From contig NZ_FNCN01000005.1 of NCBI RefSeq assembly GCF_900100605.1, positions 38,828 through 102,827 of the forward strand: DNA of 64,000 nucleotides, written 5' to 3'. The notes under the pieces are model-generated. The model had not been told where the DNA came from, made no database searches, and saw nothing but the letters and a program-made list of their open reading frames with translations. A program made the translations under genes and the position numbers. Shown here one piece after another: positions 55,870-64,000 of this stretch (its first letter is position 1; the number at the start of each line of letters is the position of its first letter). This DNA comes from Sinosporangium album. Lineage in GTDB: Bacteria; Actinomycetota; Actinomycetes; Streptosporangiales; Streptosporangiaceae.

Positions 55870-57885
55870 TTGAGCGACACCACAGAACTCCTCTCCGACA
55901 CCGGCGCAGCCACGCAGCCGGCAGCCGGTGACACCCCTGCACGCGCGACCAGGCGCCGTCGCTCCGGCACCGGGCTGTCGGCCATGGTGCTGCCCGAGCT
56001 GCAGGCGATGGCCTCCGGCCTCGGCATCAGCGGGACCGGGCGCATGCGTAAGAGCCAGCTCATCGCCGCGATCCAGGAGAAGCAGGGTGTTACCGGCGAC
56101 GGCGGCACGGCCGTCGGCACCGAGCGCTCCTCCAGCGAGACCACCGCCGCGGCCCCGGTCGCGAGCGCCAAGGCCGAGCCCGCCGCGTCCGCGCCCGCCG
56201 CGCCCGAGCGGGAGCGGCCGACGCGCACCCGTCGTGAGCGCACCCGCGCCGTCGCCGAGCCGGTGGCCGAGCCCGTCGCCGCCGAGCCCGTGGCGCTCGT
56301 CGCCGAGCCGGTCGCCGAGCAGCGGGAGACCCCGCACAGCGAGTCGAGGTCCGAGCGCGGCGACGGCCGTCGCGAGCGCCGCAGCCGCGACCGCGGCGAC
56401 CGTGCGGACCGCGGCGAGCGCGGTGACCGGGGCGACCGCGGCGACCGCGGCGACCGTGCGGACCGCGGCGAGCGCGGTGACCGTGCCGACCGCGGCGACC
56501 GTGCCGACCGCGGCGACCGCGCCGAGCGGGGCGACCGCGCCGACAGGTCCGAGCGTGGCGACCGCCGCGACCGCGGCGACAGCCGTACCGACCAGCGCGC
56601 CGCCGACATCGGCGACCGCGGTCAGGGCCGCGACCAAGGCCGCGGCGAGCAGGACGACGACCGCCGGGGCCGGCGCGGCAGGTTCAGGGAGCGCAACCGC
56701 CGCGGGCGCGACCGCTTCTCCGACAACGAGCCGATGATCGCCGAGGACGACGTCCTCATCCCGATCGCCGGCATCCTCGACATCCTCGACAACTACGCCT
56801 TCGTGCGCACCAGCGGCTACCTGCCCGGCGCCAACGACGTCTACGTCTCGCTGGCACAGATCCGCAGGCACGGGCTCCGCAAGGGCGACGTCATCACCGG
56901 CGCGGTGCGCCAGCCGCGCGACGGCGAGCGGCGCGAGAAGTTCAACGCGCTGGTCCGCCTCGACACGGTCAACGGCATGGACCCCGACCAGGGGCGCAAC
57001 CGGCCCGACTTCAACAAGCTCACCCCGCTCTACCCGCAGGAGCGGCTGCGGCTTGAGACCGAGCCCAACATCCTCACCACGCGCATCATCGACCTCGTGT
57101 CGCCGATCGGCAAGGGCCAGCGCGGACTGATCGTCTCCCCGCCCAAGGCCGGTAAGACGATGGTGCTGCAGGCCATCGCCAACGCGATCACCCGGAACAA
57201 CCCCGAGTGCCACCTGATGGTCGTCCTCGTGGACGAGCGTCCGGAAGAGGTCACCGACATGCAGCGGTCGGTCAAGGGCGAGGTCATCCACTCGACCTTC
57301 GACCGTCCCGCCGAGGACCACACCACGGTCGCCGAGCTCGCCATCGAGCGCGCCAAGCGCCTCGTGGAGCTCGGACACGACGTCGTCGTGCTGCTGGACT
57401 CGATCACCCGTCTCGGCCGCGCCTACAACCTGGCCGCTCCCGCCTCGGGCCGCATCCTCTCCGGTGGTGTCGACTCGACCGCGCTCTACCCGCCGAAGCG
57501 CTTCTTCGGCGCCGCGCGCAACATCGAGAACGGCGGCTCGCTGACCATCCTCGCCACGGCCCTCGTCGAGACCGGCTCCAAGATGGACGAGGTCATCTTC
57601 GAGGAGTTCAAGGGCACCGGCAACGCCGAGCTGAAGCTCAACCGGTCCCTCGCCGACAAGCGCATCTTCCCCGCGGTCGACGTCGACGCGTCCGGCACGC
57701 GCAAGGAAGAGATCCTCATGTCCAAGGACGAGCTGCAGATCGTCTGGAAGCTGCGCCGGGTGCTGCACGCGCTCGACATGCAGCAGGCGCTGGAGCTGCT
57801 CCTTGAGAAGATGAAGGAGACCAAGTCCAACGCGGAGTTCCTGCTCCAGGTCCAGAAGACCACGGTGAGCTCCGACCGCGACTGA
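55870..57885 (+). CDS. rho: Transcription termination factor Rho
   Basis: Hexameric RNA-dependent ATPase, 671 residues (E. coli Rho 419). The N-terminal Rho_N helical domain ([20 protein letters not shown]) is split from the RNA-binding domain by an Ala/Glu region and an Arg/Asp/Gly repeat (about 170-250). The cold-shock-like RNA-binding domain has [20 protein letters not shown]. The ATPase domain has Walker A PPKAGKT (K429) and [15 protein letters not shown]. Such inserts are typical of high-GC actinobacterial Rho and aid RNA binding. The start is TTG at 55870 with GGAAGG upstream. A long leader precedes it and a 21-bp stem terminator follows. Confidence 0.95.
   Translation: MSDTTELLSDTGAATQPAAGDTPARATRRRRSGTGLSAMVLPELQAMASGLGISGTGRMRKSQLIAAIQEKQGVTGDGGTAVGTERSSSETTAAAPVASAKAEPAASAPAAPERERPTRTRRERTRAVAEPVAEPVAAEPVALVAEPVAEQRETPHSESRSERGDGRRERRSRDRGDRADRGERGDRGDRGDRGDRADRGERGDRADRGDRADRGDRAERGDRADRSERGDRRDRGDSRTDQRAADIGDRGQGRDQGRGEQDDDRRGRRGRFRERNRRGRDRFSDNEPMIAEDDVLIPIAGILDILDNYAFVRTSGYLPGANDVYVSLAQIRRHGLRKGDVITGAVRQPRDGERREKFNALVRLDTVNGMDPDQGRNRPDFNKLTPLYPQERLRLETEPNILTTRIIDLVSPIGKGQRGLIVSPPKAGKTMVLQAIANAITRNNPECHLMVVLVDERPEEVTDMQRSVKGEVIHSTFDRPAEDHTTVAELAIERAKRLVELGHDVVVLLDSITRLGRAYNLAAPASGRILSGGVDSTALYPPKRFFGAARNIENGGSLTILATALVETGSKMDEVIFEEFKGTGNAELKLNRSLADKRIFPAVDVDASGTRKEEILMSKDELQIVWKLRRVLHALDMQQALELLLEKMKETKSNAEFLLQVQKTTVSSDRD
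56398..56483 (+). repeat. 54-bp direct repeat in the rho insert
   Basis: A ~32-base segment at 56398 recurs at 56452, within longer GACCGCGGC-type repeats spanning about 56380-56600. They encode [13 protein letters not shown]-type units. Length is probably variable between strains. Confidence 0.7.
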
Positions 57886-57893
57886 CCGACGGC

Positions 57894-57938
57894 ACGACGC
57901 CAGGGCGGACCGCGACCCGCGGTCCGCCCTGGCGTCGT
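57894..57938 (+). terminator. Very long perfect stem terminator after rho
   Basis: A 21-bp perfect stem (57894-57914 with 57918-57938) surrounds an ACC loop, starting nine bases after the rho stop. There is little T-run. The ~200 bases that follow, to 58138, show no further clear element. Confidence 0.85.
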
Positions 57939-58138
57939 TCAGGCCGCGAACGGTAAACGATTCCCGCGTGTGATCTACCAGCAGTTGGGTTATTCCTAGG
58001 TCGAGGATGCCCGTCCGCTCCCCTTCCACCGTGTTTCCCGGACAACAGCCGCACACCGGGCCCCAGCCGGGCGGAGCATACGTCTCATCGCTGAAGCCTC
58101 ATCGGTGAAGTCCCATCGGCAGACGAGGGAGTGGACGC

Positions 58139-59446
58139 ATGACTGCCGACACGGCGGTGGCCGGTCAACCGCCACTACGGGCCAGGGTGCCGCTCGGACC
58201 GAACGGGCCGCTCGGCCTGCTCGTCGATCCGGCGACATGGCGGGCGGCATCGTACCTGGTGGTCGGACTCGCTTTCGGGCTCACCTGGTTCGTGTTCCTG
58301 GCGGCCGGGCTGTCGCTGTCGCTGCCGCTGATCGTCATCTGGGTCGGGGTGCCGCTCGCCCTCGCCGTCATGCTCCTGTGGCGCCTCGCCGCGACCCTCC
58401 ACCGGCACCTGATCAGGCTCGCGTTCGGCATGCGCATCGCCTCGCCGTACCGCCCCAGACCTCAAGGGCGGGGCGTTCTGCGGTGGGCGGCCTGGATGCT
58501 CGGCGACCCGGCCACCTGGCGCGATCTCGGCTACCTGCTGCTCCTGCTGCCGCTCGGCCTGGTGGAGACGGTCGTGTCCCTCGTGCTCTGGGGGTGCGTC
58601 GTCGGGCTCATCGGAGCACCGCTGTTCATCGTGTTCCACAACAAGGTCACCCTTTTCAGCGGCGTCGTCATCGACTCGTGGACCGAGGCGCTCGTGGCGG
58701 TGCCCGCGGGGATCGCGGTGCTGGCGTTGACGGTGTACGGCGTGCGCGGCATGGCCTGGCTCCACACCACGCTCGGCCAGGCCCTCCTCGGCCCTGACCA
58801 GGCCCAGTTCGCCGAACGCGCCGAACACCTCAAGGTCAGCCGGGCCCGCGGCGTCGACGCCACCGAGACCGAGAGGCGCAGAATCGAGCGCGACCTTCAC
58901 GACGGCGCCCAGCAGCGCCTGCTGACCGTGGCCATGGACCTCGGCCGCGCCCAGGAGAAGATGGCGGACGACCCGCAGGCCGCCTGGGAACTCGTCGCCC
59001 AGGCCCACCTCGGCGCCAAGGCCGCCATCGCCGAACTCCGCGACCTGGCCCGGGGCATCTACCCCGCGATCCTCACCGACCGGGGACTCGACGCGGCGCT
59101 GTCGGCGCTCGCCGCCCGCGCGCCCGTCCACGTCGACGTCACCGTCGACATCGTCGAACGCCCGCCCGCCGCCGTCGAGAGCATCGCCTACTTCATCGTC
59201 GCCGAATGCCTCACCAACATCGCCAAGCATTCGCGGGCGACGGAGGCGTCGATCCTCGTCGGCCGGGACGGTGAACAGGTCGTCGTCGAGATCCGCGACA
59301 ACGGCGTCGGCGGCGCGGCGGCGCAGGAGAGAGGCGGACTCGCCGGACTCGCGGACCGGGCCGCCACCATCGACGGCATCCTCACCGTGTCGAGCCCGCC
59401 CGGCGGTCCCACGCTCGTCGAAGCCCGGCTTCCCTGCCAGTGGTAA
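58139..59446 (+). CDS. NarL-type sensor histidine kinase
   Basis: Membrane kinase of 435 residues. The N-terminal sensor has about four hydrophobic helices in two pairs (about 38-85 and 128-205), each preceded by a DPATWR motif (DPATWRAASYLVV and DPATWRDLGYLLL); this is the actinobacterial putative-sensor domain. HisKA_3 follows with H254 in ERDLHDGAQQRLL, then a HATPase domain with ECLTNIAKHS and RDNGVGG. It pairs with the response regulator 53 bases downstream. The signal is unknown; membrane or envelope stress is typical of this type. Confidence 0.9.
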   Translation: MTADTAVAGQPPLRARVPLGPNGPLGLLVDPATWRAASYLVVGLAFGLTWFVFLAAGLSLSLPLIVIWVGVPLALAVMLLWRLAATLHRHLIRLAFGMRIASPYRPRPQGRGVLRWAAWMLGDPATWRDLGYLLLLLPLGLVETVVSLVLWGCVVGLIGAPLFIVFHNKVTLFSGVVIDSWTEALVAVPAGIAVLALTVYGVRGMAWLHTTLGQALLGPDQAQFAERAEHLKVSRARGVDATETERRRIERDLHDGAQQRLLTVAMDLGRAQEKMADDPQAAWELVAQAHLGAKAAIAELRDLARGIYPAILTDRGLDAALSALAARAPVHVDVTVDIVERPPAAVESIAYFIVAECLTNIAKHSRATEASILVGRDGEQVVVEIRDNGVGGAAAQERGGLAGLADRAATIDGILTVSSPPGGPTLVEARLPCQW

Positions 59447-59499
59447 CACCGCGACCGGTAACACCGCGACGGTGGCGCCGCCGGGGCTAGTCTGGCGAT

Positions 59500-60144
59500 G
59501 TGCGTGTCGTGATCGCCGAGGATTCGGTGCTGTTACGCGAAGGGCTCGTGCGCCTCCTCGCCGACGGGGGCATCGAGACGGTCGCCGTCGTCGGCGACGG
59601 GCCCGGCCTGGTGAGAGCCGTTCACGATCAGCGGCCCGACCTCGCCTTGGTGGACGTCCGCATGCCGCCGACCCACACCGACGAGGGGCTGCGCGCGGCG
59701 CTCGAAGCCCGCGCCGGGCAGCCGGGGCTGCCGATCCTGGTGCTGTCGCAGTACGTCGAGGAGAGCTACGCCACCGAGCTGCTCAGCGGCGGCTCGGCGG
59801 CGATGGGCTACCTGCTGAAGGAGCGCGTCGCCGACGTCGCCGACTTCCTCGACGCGATGCGCCGGGTCGCCGCGGGAGGCACCGTCATCGACCCCGAGGT
59901 CGTCGTCCAGCTGCTGAGCCGGCGCACCCGGGAGGACCCGCTCCACCTGCTCACCGCGCGGGAGCGCGACGTGCTCGCTCTCATGGCGGAGGGACGGTCC
60001 AACACGGCCATCGCCGCGCGTCTCGGCGTGTCCGAGGGAGCGGTGGAGAAGCACATCTCCGGGATCTTCACCAAGTTCGGTCTCGAACCGGCCGCGGACG
60101 ACCACCGCCGGGTGCTCGCCGTCCTGACCTTCCTGGGCCGCTGA
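59500..60144 (+). CDS. LuxR/NarL-family response regulator
   Basis: 214 residues. The receiver domain (about 1-120) has phosphoacceptor D52 in DLALVDVRMP and the switch Lys in YLLKERV. The C-terminal LuxR helix-turn-helix contains LTARERDVLALMAEGRSN and GVSEGAVEKHISGIF. GTG start. Partner of the kinase upstream. A 15-bp tandem repeat (GGTAACACCGCGACC, 59442-59471) lies over the kinase stop and the gap. No target genes can be named. Confidence 0.92.
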   Translation: MRVVIAEDSVLLREGLVRLLADGGIETVAVVGDGPGLVRAVHDQRPDLALVDVRMPPTHTDEGLRAALEARAGQPGLPILVLSQYVEESYATELLSGGSAAMGYLLKERVADVADFLDAMRRVAAGGTVIDPEVVVQLLSRRTREDPLHLLTARERDVLALMAEGRSNTAIAARLGVSEGAVEKHISGIFTKFGLEPAADDHRRVLAVLTFLGR

Positions 60145-60229
60145 CGGGCGCGGCCTTCCCACCTGGAGTTCCGCGGAGAAAGCGGAGACGGCGGAGTAAG
60201 CCGAGAAGCCGGAGAAGCCGGAGAGAGCG

Positions 60230-60266
60230 GTACGGCGGGAGCCCGGGGTGCGGGCTCCCGCCGTAC
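60230..60266. terminator. Bidirectional terminator with 15-bp perfect stem
   Basis: GTACGGCGGGAGCCC (60230-60244) pairs perfectly with 60252-60266 around loop GGGGTGC. It lies between the convergent response-regulator and secreted-protein genes. Degenerate GAGAAGCCG repeats precede it (about 60200-60225). Confidence 0.8.
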
Positions 60267-60370
60267 AGGTGGCCTGCGGTCGCCGCGGCGCGCGGCGACC
60301 GCTCAGCGCGACGTCATGTCACCGGCGGACCGGCACGCGGTGCCCCACGACACCCGTGCCGGCCTCGGTG

Positions 60371-61519
60371 TCATCGAACGCCGACGTAGACGGCGCGAGA
60401 GGTCTTACCGTAGGTGCGGCTCGTGCCGATGACCTTCACGCGGTAGTGCCCGACCCTGGCCTTGACCTTCTTGCTGAACTCGCCCGAGCCTTTCGTGCCC
60501 GTGGTCGTGATCAGCTTCCAGTCGGCGCCCTTGCGCTTGTGGTAGACGCTGACCAGCTTGTTCCTCCAGGGGGAGTCGCTGCGGTAGACCGTGCCCGACA
60601 CCCTGACGTAGGCCTTGGCGAGCCTGCTCTTCTTCACCGAGCGCGGCGTCACCTTGAAGACGATCGAGGAGCTTACCTTGCCCGCCGACCCGCGGACGAC
60701 GGTGAAGCCCCTGGTGCCCTTGACGCTGTCGTCGCCGCGCTTGGCGGTGACCTCCAGGGTCCAGTCGCCGGTGGTGGTCGTGCCGTCGAAGTAGACCGAG
60801 CCGCGGTAGATACCGTCGTTGTCGCGGTTCGTCAGCTCACCGACGTCGTACCACTCGTCGGAGTCGTCGCTCACCAGGCGGCCGGTCACCTTGCCGGCGT
60901 CCTTGCGCACGCCCTTGACCTCGGCCTTCACACTGACCTTGGTGTCCCGGCCGGTGCGGACCGCCACGGGGTCGGGGGAGACCTTCGCGGCGGCGACCGC
61001 GATGACCGGGTCGACGGTGATCTCCTCGTCGCAGGCGCCCGAGGCGGAGCCCCCGCGGGTGGGGGCGACCTTGAGGACCCACTTGCCGTCCTTGTCATCC
61101 TTCGTGATTTTGAAGGTGGTGGTGACCTCGGCGACGCCGACGGAGGCGGTCCCCTTGTTGGCGTCGGTGATGGTCGGCGGCTCGGGCAGCTTGAAGTCGG
61201 TGAGCTTCACCGGCGCGGCGGCGCCCGCCTTGGTGATCTCGGCCGCCAACGCGGTGAGGTCCGGGACGGCCTTGTCGCCGGCGCCCTTGAGCCAGTTGTC
61301 GCCGTCCTTCTTCCACAGATTCCGCACTGTCGCGGTGACGGTCACGGTGTTCTCGGTCTTGTGCGGGACGAAGGCGTCCTTGACCTCAAGCTTGGTGATA
61401 TCCGTCCCGCCGACGCATTTGGCCGCTGCGGTGGCCGGCGCGACGGTGGAGGCGAGACCGCCTGCGAGCACGGCTGCGCCCGTCGCGGCGGCGAGCAGTA
61501 ACCGTGTGCCCCTCTTCAT
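60371..61519 (-). CDS. Secreted beta-domain protein, function unknown
   Basis: Not assigned to a family. 382 residues with a Sec signal peptide (KRGTRLLLAAATGAAVLAGG, cleavage likely after ATAAA). The mature part is Lys/Thr/Val-rich and looks like three to four Ig-like beta domains (TVTVTATVRNLW, VDPVIAVAAAKVSPDP, DWTLEVTAKRGDDSVKGTRG, HYRVKVIGTSRTYG). Two Cys (early mature region and GACDEE) may form a disulphide. No catalytic motif, lipobox or sortase signal. AGGGG precedes the ATG. It could be an envelope or matrix protein. Confidence 0.6.
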   Translation of the reverse strand: MKRGTRLLLAAATGAAVLAGGLASTVAPATAAAKCVGGTDITKLEVKDAFVPHKTENTVTVTATVRNLWKKDGDNWLKGAGDKAVPDLTALAAEITKAGAAAPVKLTDFKLPEPPTITDANKGTASVGVAEVTTTFKITKDDKDGKWVLKVAPTRGGSASGACDEEITVDPVIAVAAAKVSPDPVAVRTGRDTKVSVKAEVKGVRKDAGKVTGRLVSDDSDEWYDVGELTNRDNDGIYRGSVYFDGTTTTGDWTLEVTAKRGDDSVKGTRGFTVVRGSAGKVSSSIVFKVTPRSVKKSRLAKAYVRVSGTVYRSDSPWRNKLVSVYHKRKGADWKLITTTGTKGSGEFSKKVKARVGHYRVKVIGTSRTYGKTSRAVYVGVR

Positions 61520-61684
61520 GATGTCTTGCCCCTTACATCAACTAAGTGATGGGATGTTACGGTTTGGGCACCGGAGCCTAGTGTGACCGCAGTGATGGCG
61601 CTACACGTTCGCGGGAATGTGTGTAGGGAATGCTCCGTGGCCTGGGATGGTTCAACCGTCTGGCACACTGGTAGCCGAACCGCA

Positions 61685-61731
61685 GCGGGACCGGTTCCCG
61701 CCCGCCGGCCACGATCGGGGGTTCGCCCCCG
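61685..61731 (+). promoter_or_regulatory. Two hairpins in the rpmE leader
   Basis: GCGGGA-loop-TCCCGC (61685-61701) and CGGGGG-TTCG-CCCCCG (61716-61731), the latter with a stable UUCG tetraloop, lie 70-120 bases before rpmE. L31 of E. coli represses its own mRNA by binding a leader; these could serve a similar role. No clear promoter hexamers were found in the ~280-bp gap. Confidence 0.4.
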
Positions 61732-61802
61732 GCGGCCCCACGGCCTGGCAGTGGAGGGCGCGGGCGACCCGGCGACCGCGACGTCGAGAGGAAACCTCAG
61801 TC

Positions 61803-62021
61803 ATGAAGCGCGACATCCACCCCGATTACGTGGTGACGCAGGTGACCTGCACCTGCGGCAACTCCTTCACCACCCGCAGCACCGCCAAGAGCGGCGCCAT
61901 CCGCACCGAGGTCTGCTCCGCTTGCCACCCGTTCTACACGGGCAAGCAGAAGATCCTCGACACCGGCGGCCGGGTGGCCCGCTTCGAGAAGCGCTTCGGC
62001 AAGAAGGCCGAGAGCAAGTAG
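61803..62021 (+). CDS. rpmE: 50S ribosomal protein L31 (zinc-binding form)
   Basis: 72 residues. It begins [20 protein letters not shown] and holds the CxC...CxxC zinc ligands C16, C18, C38 and C41, so it is the primary zinc-containing type rather than the zinc-free Zur-controlled one. AGAGGA lies upstream of the ATG at 61803. It sits in the conserved rho-rpmE-prfA-prmC order, here separated from rho by three genes. A T-tailed terminator follows. Confidence 0.95.
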   Translation: MKRDIHPDYVVTQVTCTCGNSFTTRSTAKSGAIRTEVCSACHPFYTGKQKILDTGGRVARFEKRFGKKAESK

Positions 62022-62032
62022 CTCGCTTCAGG

Positions 62033-62085
62033 CGCCGACCCGGATCCACCCCCGCAGAGCGCGGGTGCGCCGGGTCGGCGTTCTT
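62033..62085 (+). terminator. Rho-independent-type terminator after rpmE
   Basis: CGCCGACCCGG (62033-62043) pairs with CCGGGTCGGCG (62070-62080), with a second inner stem, followed by TTCTT. This is the most classical terminator in the window. prfA starts 38 bases later. Confidence 0.75.
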
Positions 62086-62123
62086 GGTGATGAGGGGCAT
62101 TTTCCGCACGGGAGGGACGCAGG

Positions 62124-63176
62124 GTGAATCTCGACGAGCTGCTGACTGAACACACCGAGCTCGAACTCAAACTGGCCGATCCCGGCGTGCACGCCGACCA
62201 GAACAAGGCCCGTTCCCTGGGGCGGCGCTACGCGGAGCTGACCCCGATCGTCGCCACCTATCGCGAGCTGTCGGGCGTCCGCGAGGACCTCGCGGCGGCC
62301 AAGGAACTGGCCACCGAGGACCCCGCCTTCGCCGACGAGGCCGCAGAGCTCGCCGCGCGCATCCCCGTGCTCGAGGAGAAGCTGCGCCATCTGCTCATCC
62401 CGCGCGATCCCAACGATGACAAGGACATCATCATGGAGATCAAGGCGGGTGAGGGCGGAGAGGAGTCGGCGCTGTTCGCCGGAGACCTGCTGCGCATGTA
62501 TCTCCGCTACGCCGAGCGCATCGGCTGGAAGACCGAGGTCATCGACGCCCAGCACTCCGACCTCGGCGGCTACAAGGACGTGACGGTCGCGATCAAGGGC
62601 AAGGGCGCCGACGGCGTGTGGGCCCGGCTCAAATACGAGGGCGGGGTGCACCGCGTGCAGCGCGTGCCCGTCACCGAGTCGCAGGGGCGCATCCACACCT
62701 CGGCCGCGGGTGTGCTGGTCTACGCGGAGGCCGAGGAGGTCGACGTGCAGATCGACCCCAATGACCTGCGCATCGACGTCTTCCGCAGCTCCGGGCCCGG
62801 TGGCCAGAGCGTCAACACCACCGACTCGGCGGTGCGGATCACCCACCTCCCGACCGGTGTGGTCGTCTCCTGCCAGAACGAGAAGAGCCAGCTCCAGAAC
62901 AAGGAGTCCGCGCTGCGCATCCTGCGCGCCCGGCTCCTGTCCATCGCCCAGGAGGAGGCGCAGGCCGCCGCCGCCGCCGACCGCAAGTCCCAAGTGCGCA
63001 CGGTCGACCGCTCCGAGCGCATCCGCACCTACAACTTCCCTGAGAATCGCATCTCCGACCACCGCGTCGGCTTCAAGGCGTATAACCTCGATCAGGTCCT
63101 GGACGGCGACCTGTCCGCTGTCATCCAGGCATTGACCGATGCCGAGATGGCGGAGAAGCTCGCCGCCCATTCCTAG
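62124..63176 (+). CDS. prfA: Peptide chain release factor 1
   Basis: Class I release factor for UAA and UAG stops, 350 residues. Domain 2/4 holds the anticodon-like tripeptide region [10 protein letters not shown] (PVT form), and the catalytic GGQ is at 226-228 in [16 protein letters not shown]. The N-terminal helical domain is normal. GTG start with AGGGACGCAGG upstream. The next gene, prmC, encodes the methylase of the GGQ glutamine, seven bases downstream. Confidence 0.97.
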   Translation: MNLDELLTEHTELELKLADPGVHADQNKARSLGRRYAELTPIVATYRELSGVREDLAAAKELATEDPAFADEAAELAARIPVLEEKLRHLLIPRDPNDDKDIIMEIKAGEGGEESALFAGDLLRMYLRYAERIGWKTEVIDAQHSDLGGYKDVTVAIKGKGADGVWARLKYEGGVHRVQRVPVTESQGRIHTSAAGVLVYAEAEEVDVQIDPNDLRIDVFRSSGPGGQSVNTTDSAVRITHLPTGVVVSCQNEKSQLQNKESALRILRARLLSIAQEEAQAAAAADRKSQVRTVDRSERIRTYNFPENRISDHRVGFKAYNLDQVLDGDLSAVIQALTDAEMAEKLAAHS

Positions 63177-63183
63177 GCTTGCC

Positions 63184-64000
63184 ATGACCTTTCTGCTCGA
63201 CGAGATCGCGCTCGCGACCGCCCGGCTGGCCGAGGCCGGGGTTCCTTCTCCACGCACCGATGCGGAGGAGATCGCGGCATTCGTCCACGGTGTGCGGCGG
63301 GCGGAGCTCCACACCGTCAAGGACGCCGATTTCGACGCGCTGTTCTGGGAGGGCGTCGCCCGCCGCGAGTCCCGGGAGCCGCTCCAGCACATCACCGGCC
63401 GGGCCTACTTCCGCTACCTGTCGCTGGACGTCGGGCCGGGCGTCTTCGTCCCGAGGCCGGAGACCGAGGTCGTCGCCGGATGGGCCATCGAGCGGCTCGA
63501 CGAGATGGACGTCGCCTCTCCCGTCGTCGTCGATCTGGGCACCGGCTCGGGCGCGATCGCGCTGTCCATCGCGCAGGAGGTCGCACTGGCCCAGGTGCAC
63601 GCCGTCGAGGTGGACCCCGACGCCTACGGCTGGGCCAAGCGCAACATCTCCGAGCACGGCCAGGGCCGGGTCACGCTCCACCCCGAAGACCTCGCCGACT
63701 GCCTTCCCGAGCTCAACGGCCAGGTCGACCTGGTGGTCTCCAACCCGCCCTACATCCCGCCGGGCGCCGTCCCGCGCGACCCCGAGGTGCGTGACTACGA
63801 TCCCGCCCGCGCCCTGTACGGCTCCAGCGCCGACGGCCTCCACGAGGTCCGCGCCGTCGAGGCCACCGCGCGCCGGCTTCTGCGCCCCGGCGGCCTCGTC
63901 GCCGTCGAGCATGCCGACGAGCAGGGCCGTTCCGTCTATCTGATCTTCCCCGAGGACAACGGCTGGCGCGACGTCCGCATCCACCAGGACCTGACGCGCC
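63184..64000 (+). CDS. prmC: Release-factor glutamine methyltransferase PrmC (truncated by window)
   Basis: HemK/PrmC methylates the GGQ glutamine of release factors. About 272 codons are visible, and the reading frame is open to the last base, so the C-terminus is outside. The N-terminal helical domain (TFLLDEIALATARLAEAGV) leads to the Rossmann domain with PRPETE, VVDLGTGSGAIALS and the substrate motif NPPY (SNPPYIPPGAVPRDP). Start ATG 63184 follows prfA by seven bases with little ribosome site, suggesting coupling. Confidence 0.93.
   Translation, partial: MTFLLDEIALATARLAEAGVPSPRTDAEEIAAFVHGVRRAELHTVKDADFDALFWEGVARRESREPLQHITGRAYFRYLSLDVGPGVFVPRPETEVVAGWAIERLDEMDVASPVVVDLGTGSGAIALSIAQEVALAQVHAVEVDPDAYGWAKRNISEHGQGRVTLHPEDLADCLPELNGQVDLVVSNPPYIPPGAVPRDPEVRDYDPARALYGSSADGLHEVRAVEATARRLLRPGGLVAVEHADEQGRSVYLIFPEDNGWRDVRIHQDLTR

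Noticed and set aside
55813-58056. 747-residue minus-strand open frame opposite rho
   Set aside because: Low-complexity antisense translation of rho, including Ala/Val repeats opposite the Arg/Asp/Gly insert.

Overview
High-GC DNA with actinobacterial gene content. Markers are XRE/DUF5753 + DUF397 + RsbW-like triads, DUF574 methyltransferases, the lysA-hom-thrC-thrB-rho-rpmE-prfA-prmC chromosomal block, a Rho with an Arg/Asp/Gly-rich insert, and GlgX/TreY/TreZ/TreS trehalose enzymes. A sporulating, mycelial actinomycete of the Streptosporangiales (or a relative near Streptomyces) fits best. This is an inference from gene content; no rRNA is present. The window is chromosomal. I see no tRNA, rRNA, insertion sequence, integrase, plasmid gene or CRISPR array.

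Layout. 1-6.6 kb: a KdpD sensor kinase translationally coupled to two tandem KimA-type potassium transporters; the second sits behind a strongly structured leader. 6.6-10.4 kb: a methyltransferase, a PAP2 phosphatase and an RsbW-like/XRE/DUF397 regulatory triad. 10.2-13.6 kb: a SNF2 helicase with a small downstream gene. 13.8-17 kb: an unusual sigma-like membrane protein, then a DUF6153/DUF305 pair behind a possible CsoR-type box. 17.1-23.3 kb: the glgX-treY-treZ trehalose operon, then an ECF-type sigma factor divergent from a photolyase. 25.5-27 kb: a DUF574 methyltransferase and uracil-DNA glycosylase. 27.2-32.2 kb: an alpha-glucoside/trehalose-type ABC importer with two binding proteins, two permeases and no ATPase. 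32.3-36.2 kb: a PadR regulator with an exporter-type ABC ATPase and FtsX-like permease. 36.2-37.9 kb: trehalose synthase TreS.

38.3-42 kb: an asparagine-synthetase-like ATPase divergent from a coiled-coil glycosyltransferase-like protein. 42.2-55.4 kb: the lysine/threonine block (ArgS-related protein, lysA, hom, thrC, thrB). It is split between hom and thrC by about 7.5 kb carrying three GT2-type proteins, a second DUF574 methyltransferase and an MFS transporter. 55.4-64 kb: rho with a long leader, a two-component system, a secreted beta-rich protein, then rpmE, prfA and a prmC truncated by the window edge.

Connections. Three loci bear on trehalose and alpha-glucans: GlgX debranches glycogen, TreY and TreZ turn the chains into trehalose, TreS interconverts trehalose and maltose, and the ABC system may import related sugars. 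KdpD plus two KimA copies form a potassium block. The asparagine-synthetase-like protein and the four glycosyltransferase-like proteins share folds and coiled coils and could form a dispersed surface-glycan module.

Non-coding structure is rich. There is a REP-like hairpin repeat (two places, with compensatory base changes), several minisatellites at gene ends, very long terminator stems (after rho and the response regulator), alternative hairpins between thrC and thrB, and a leader before the second kimA whose hairpin loop can pair with the ribosome-binding site.
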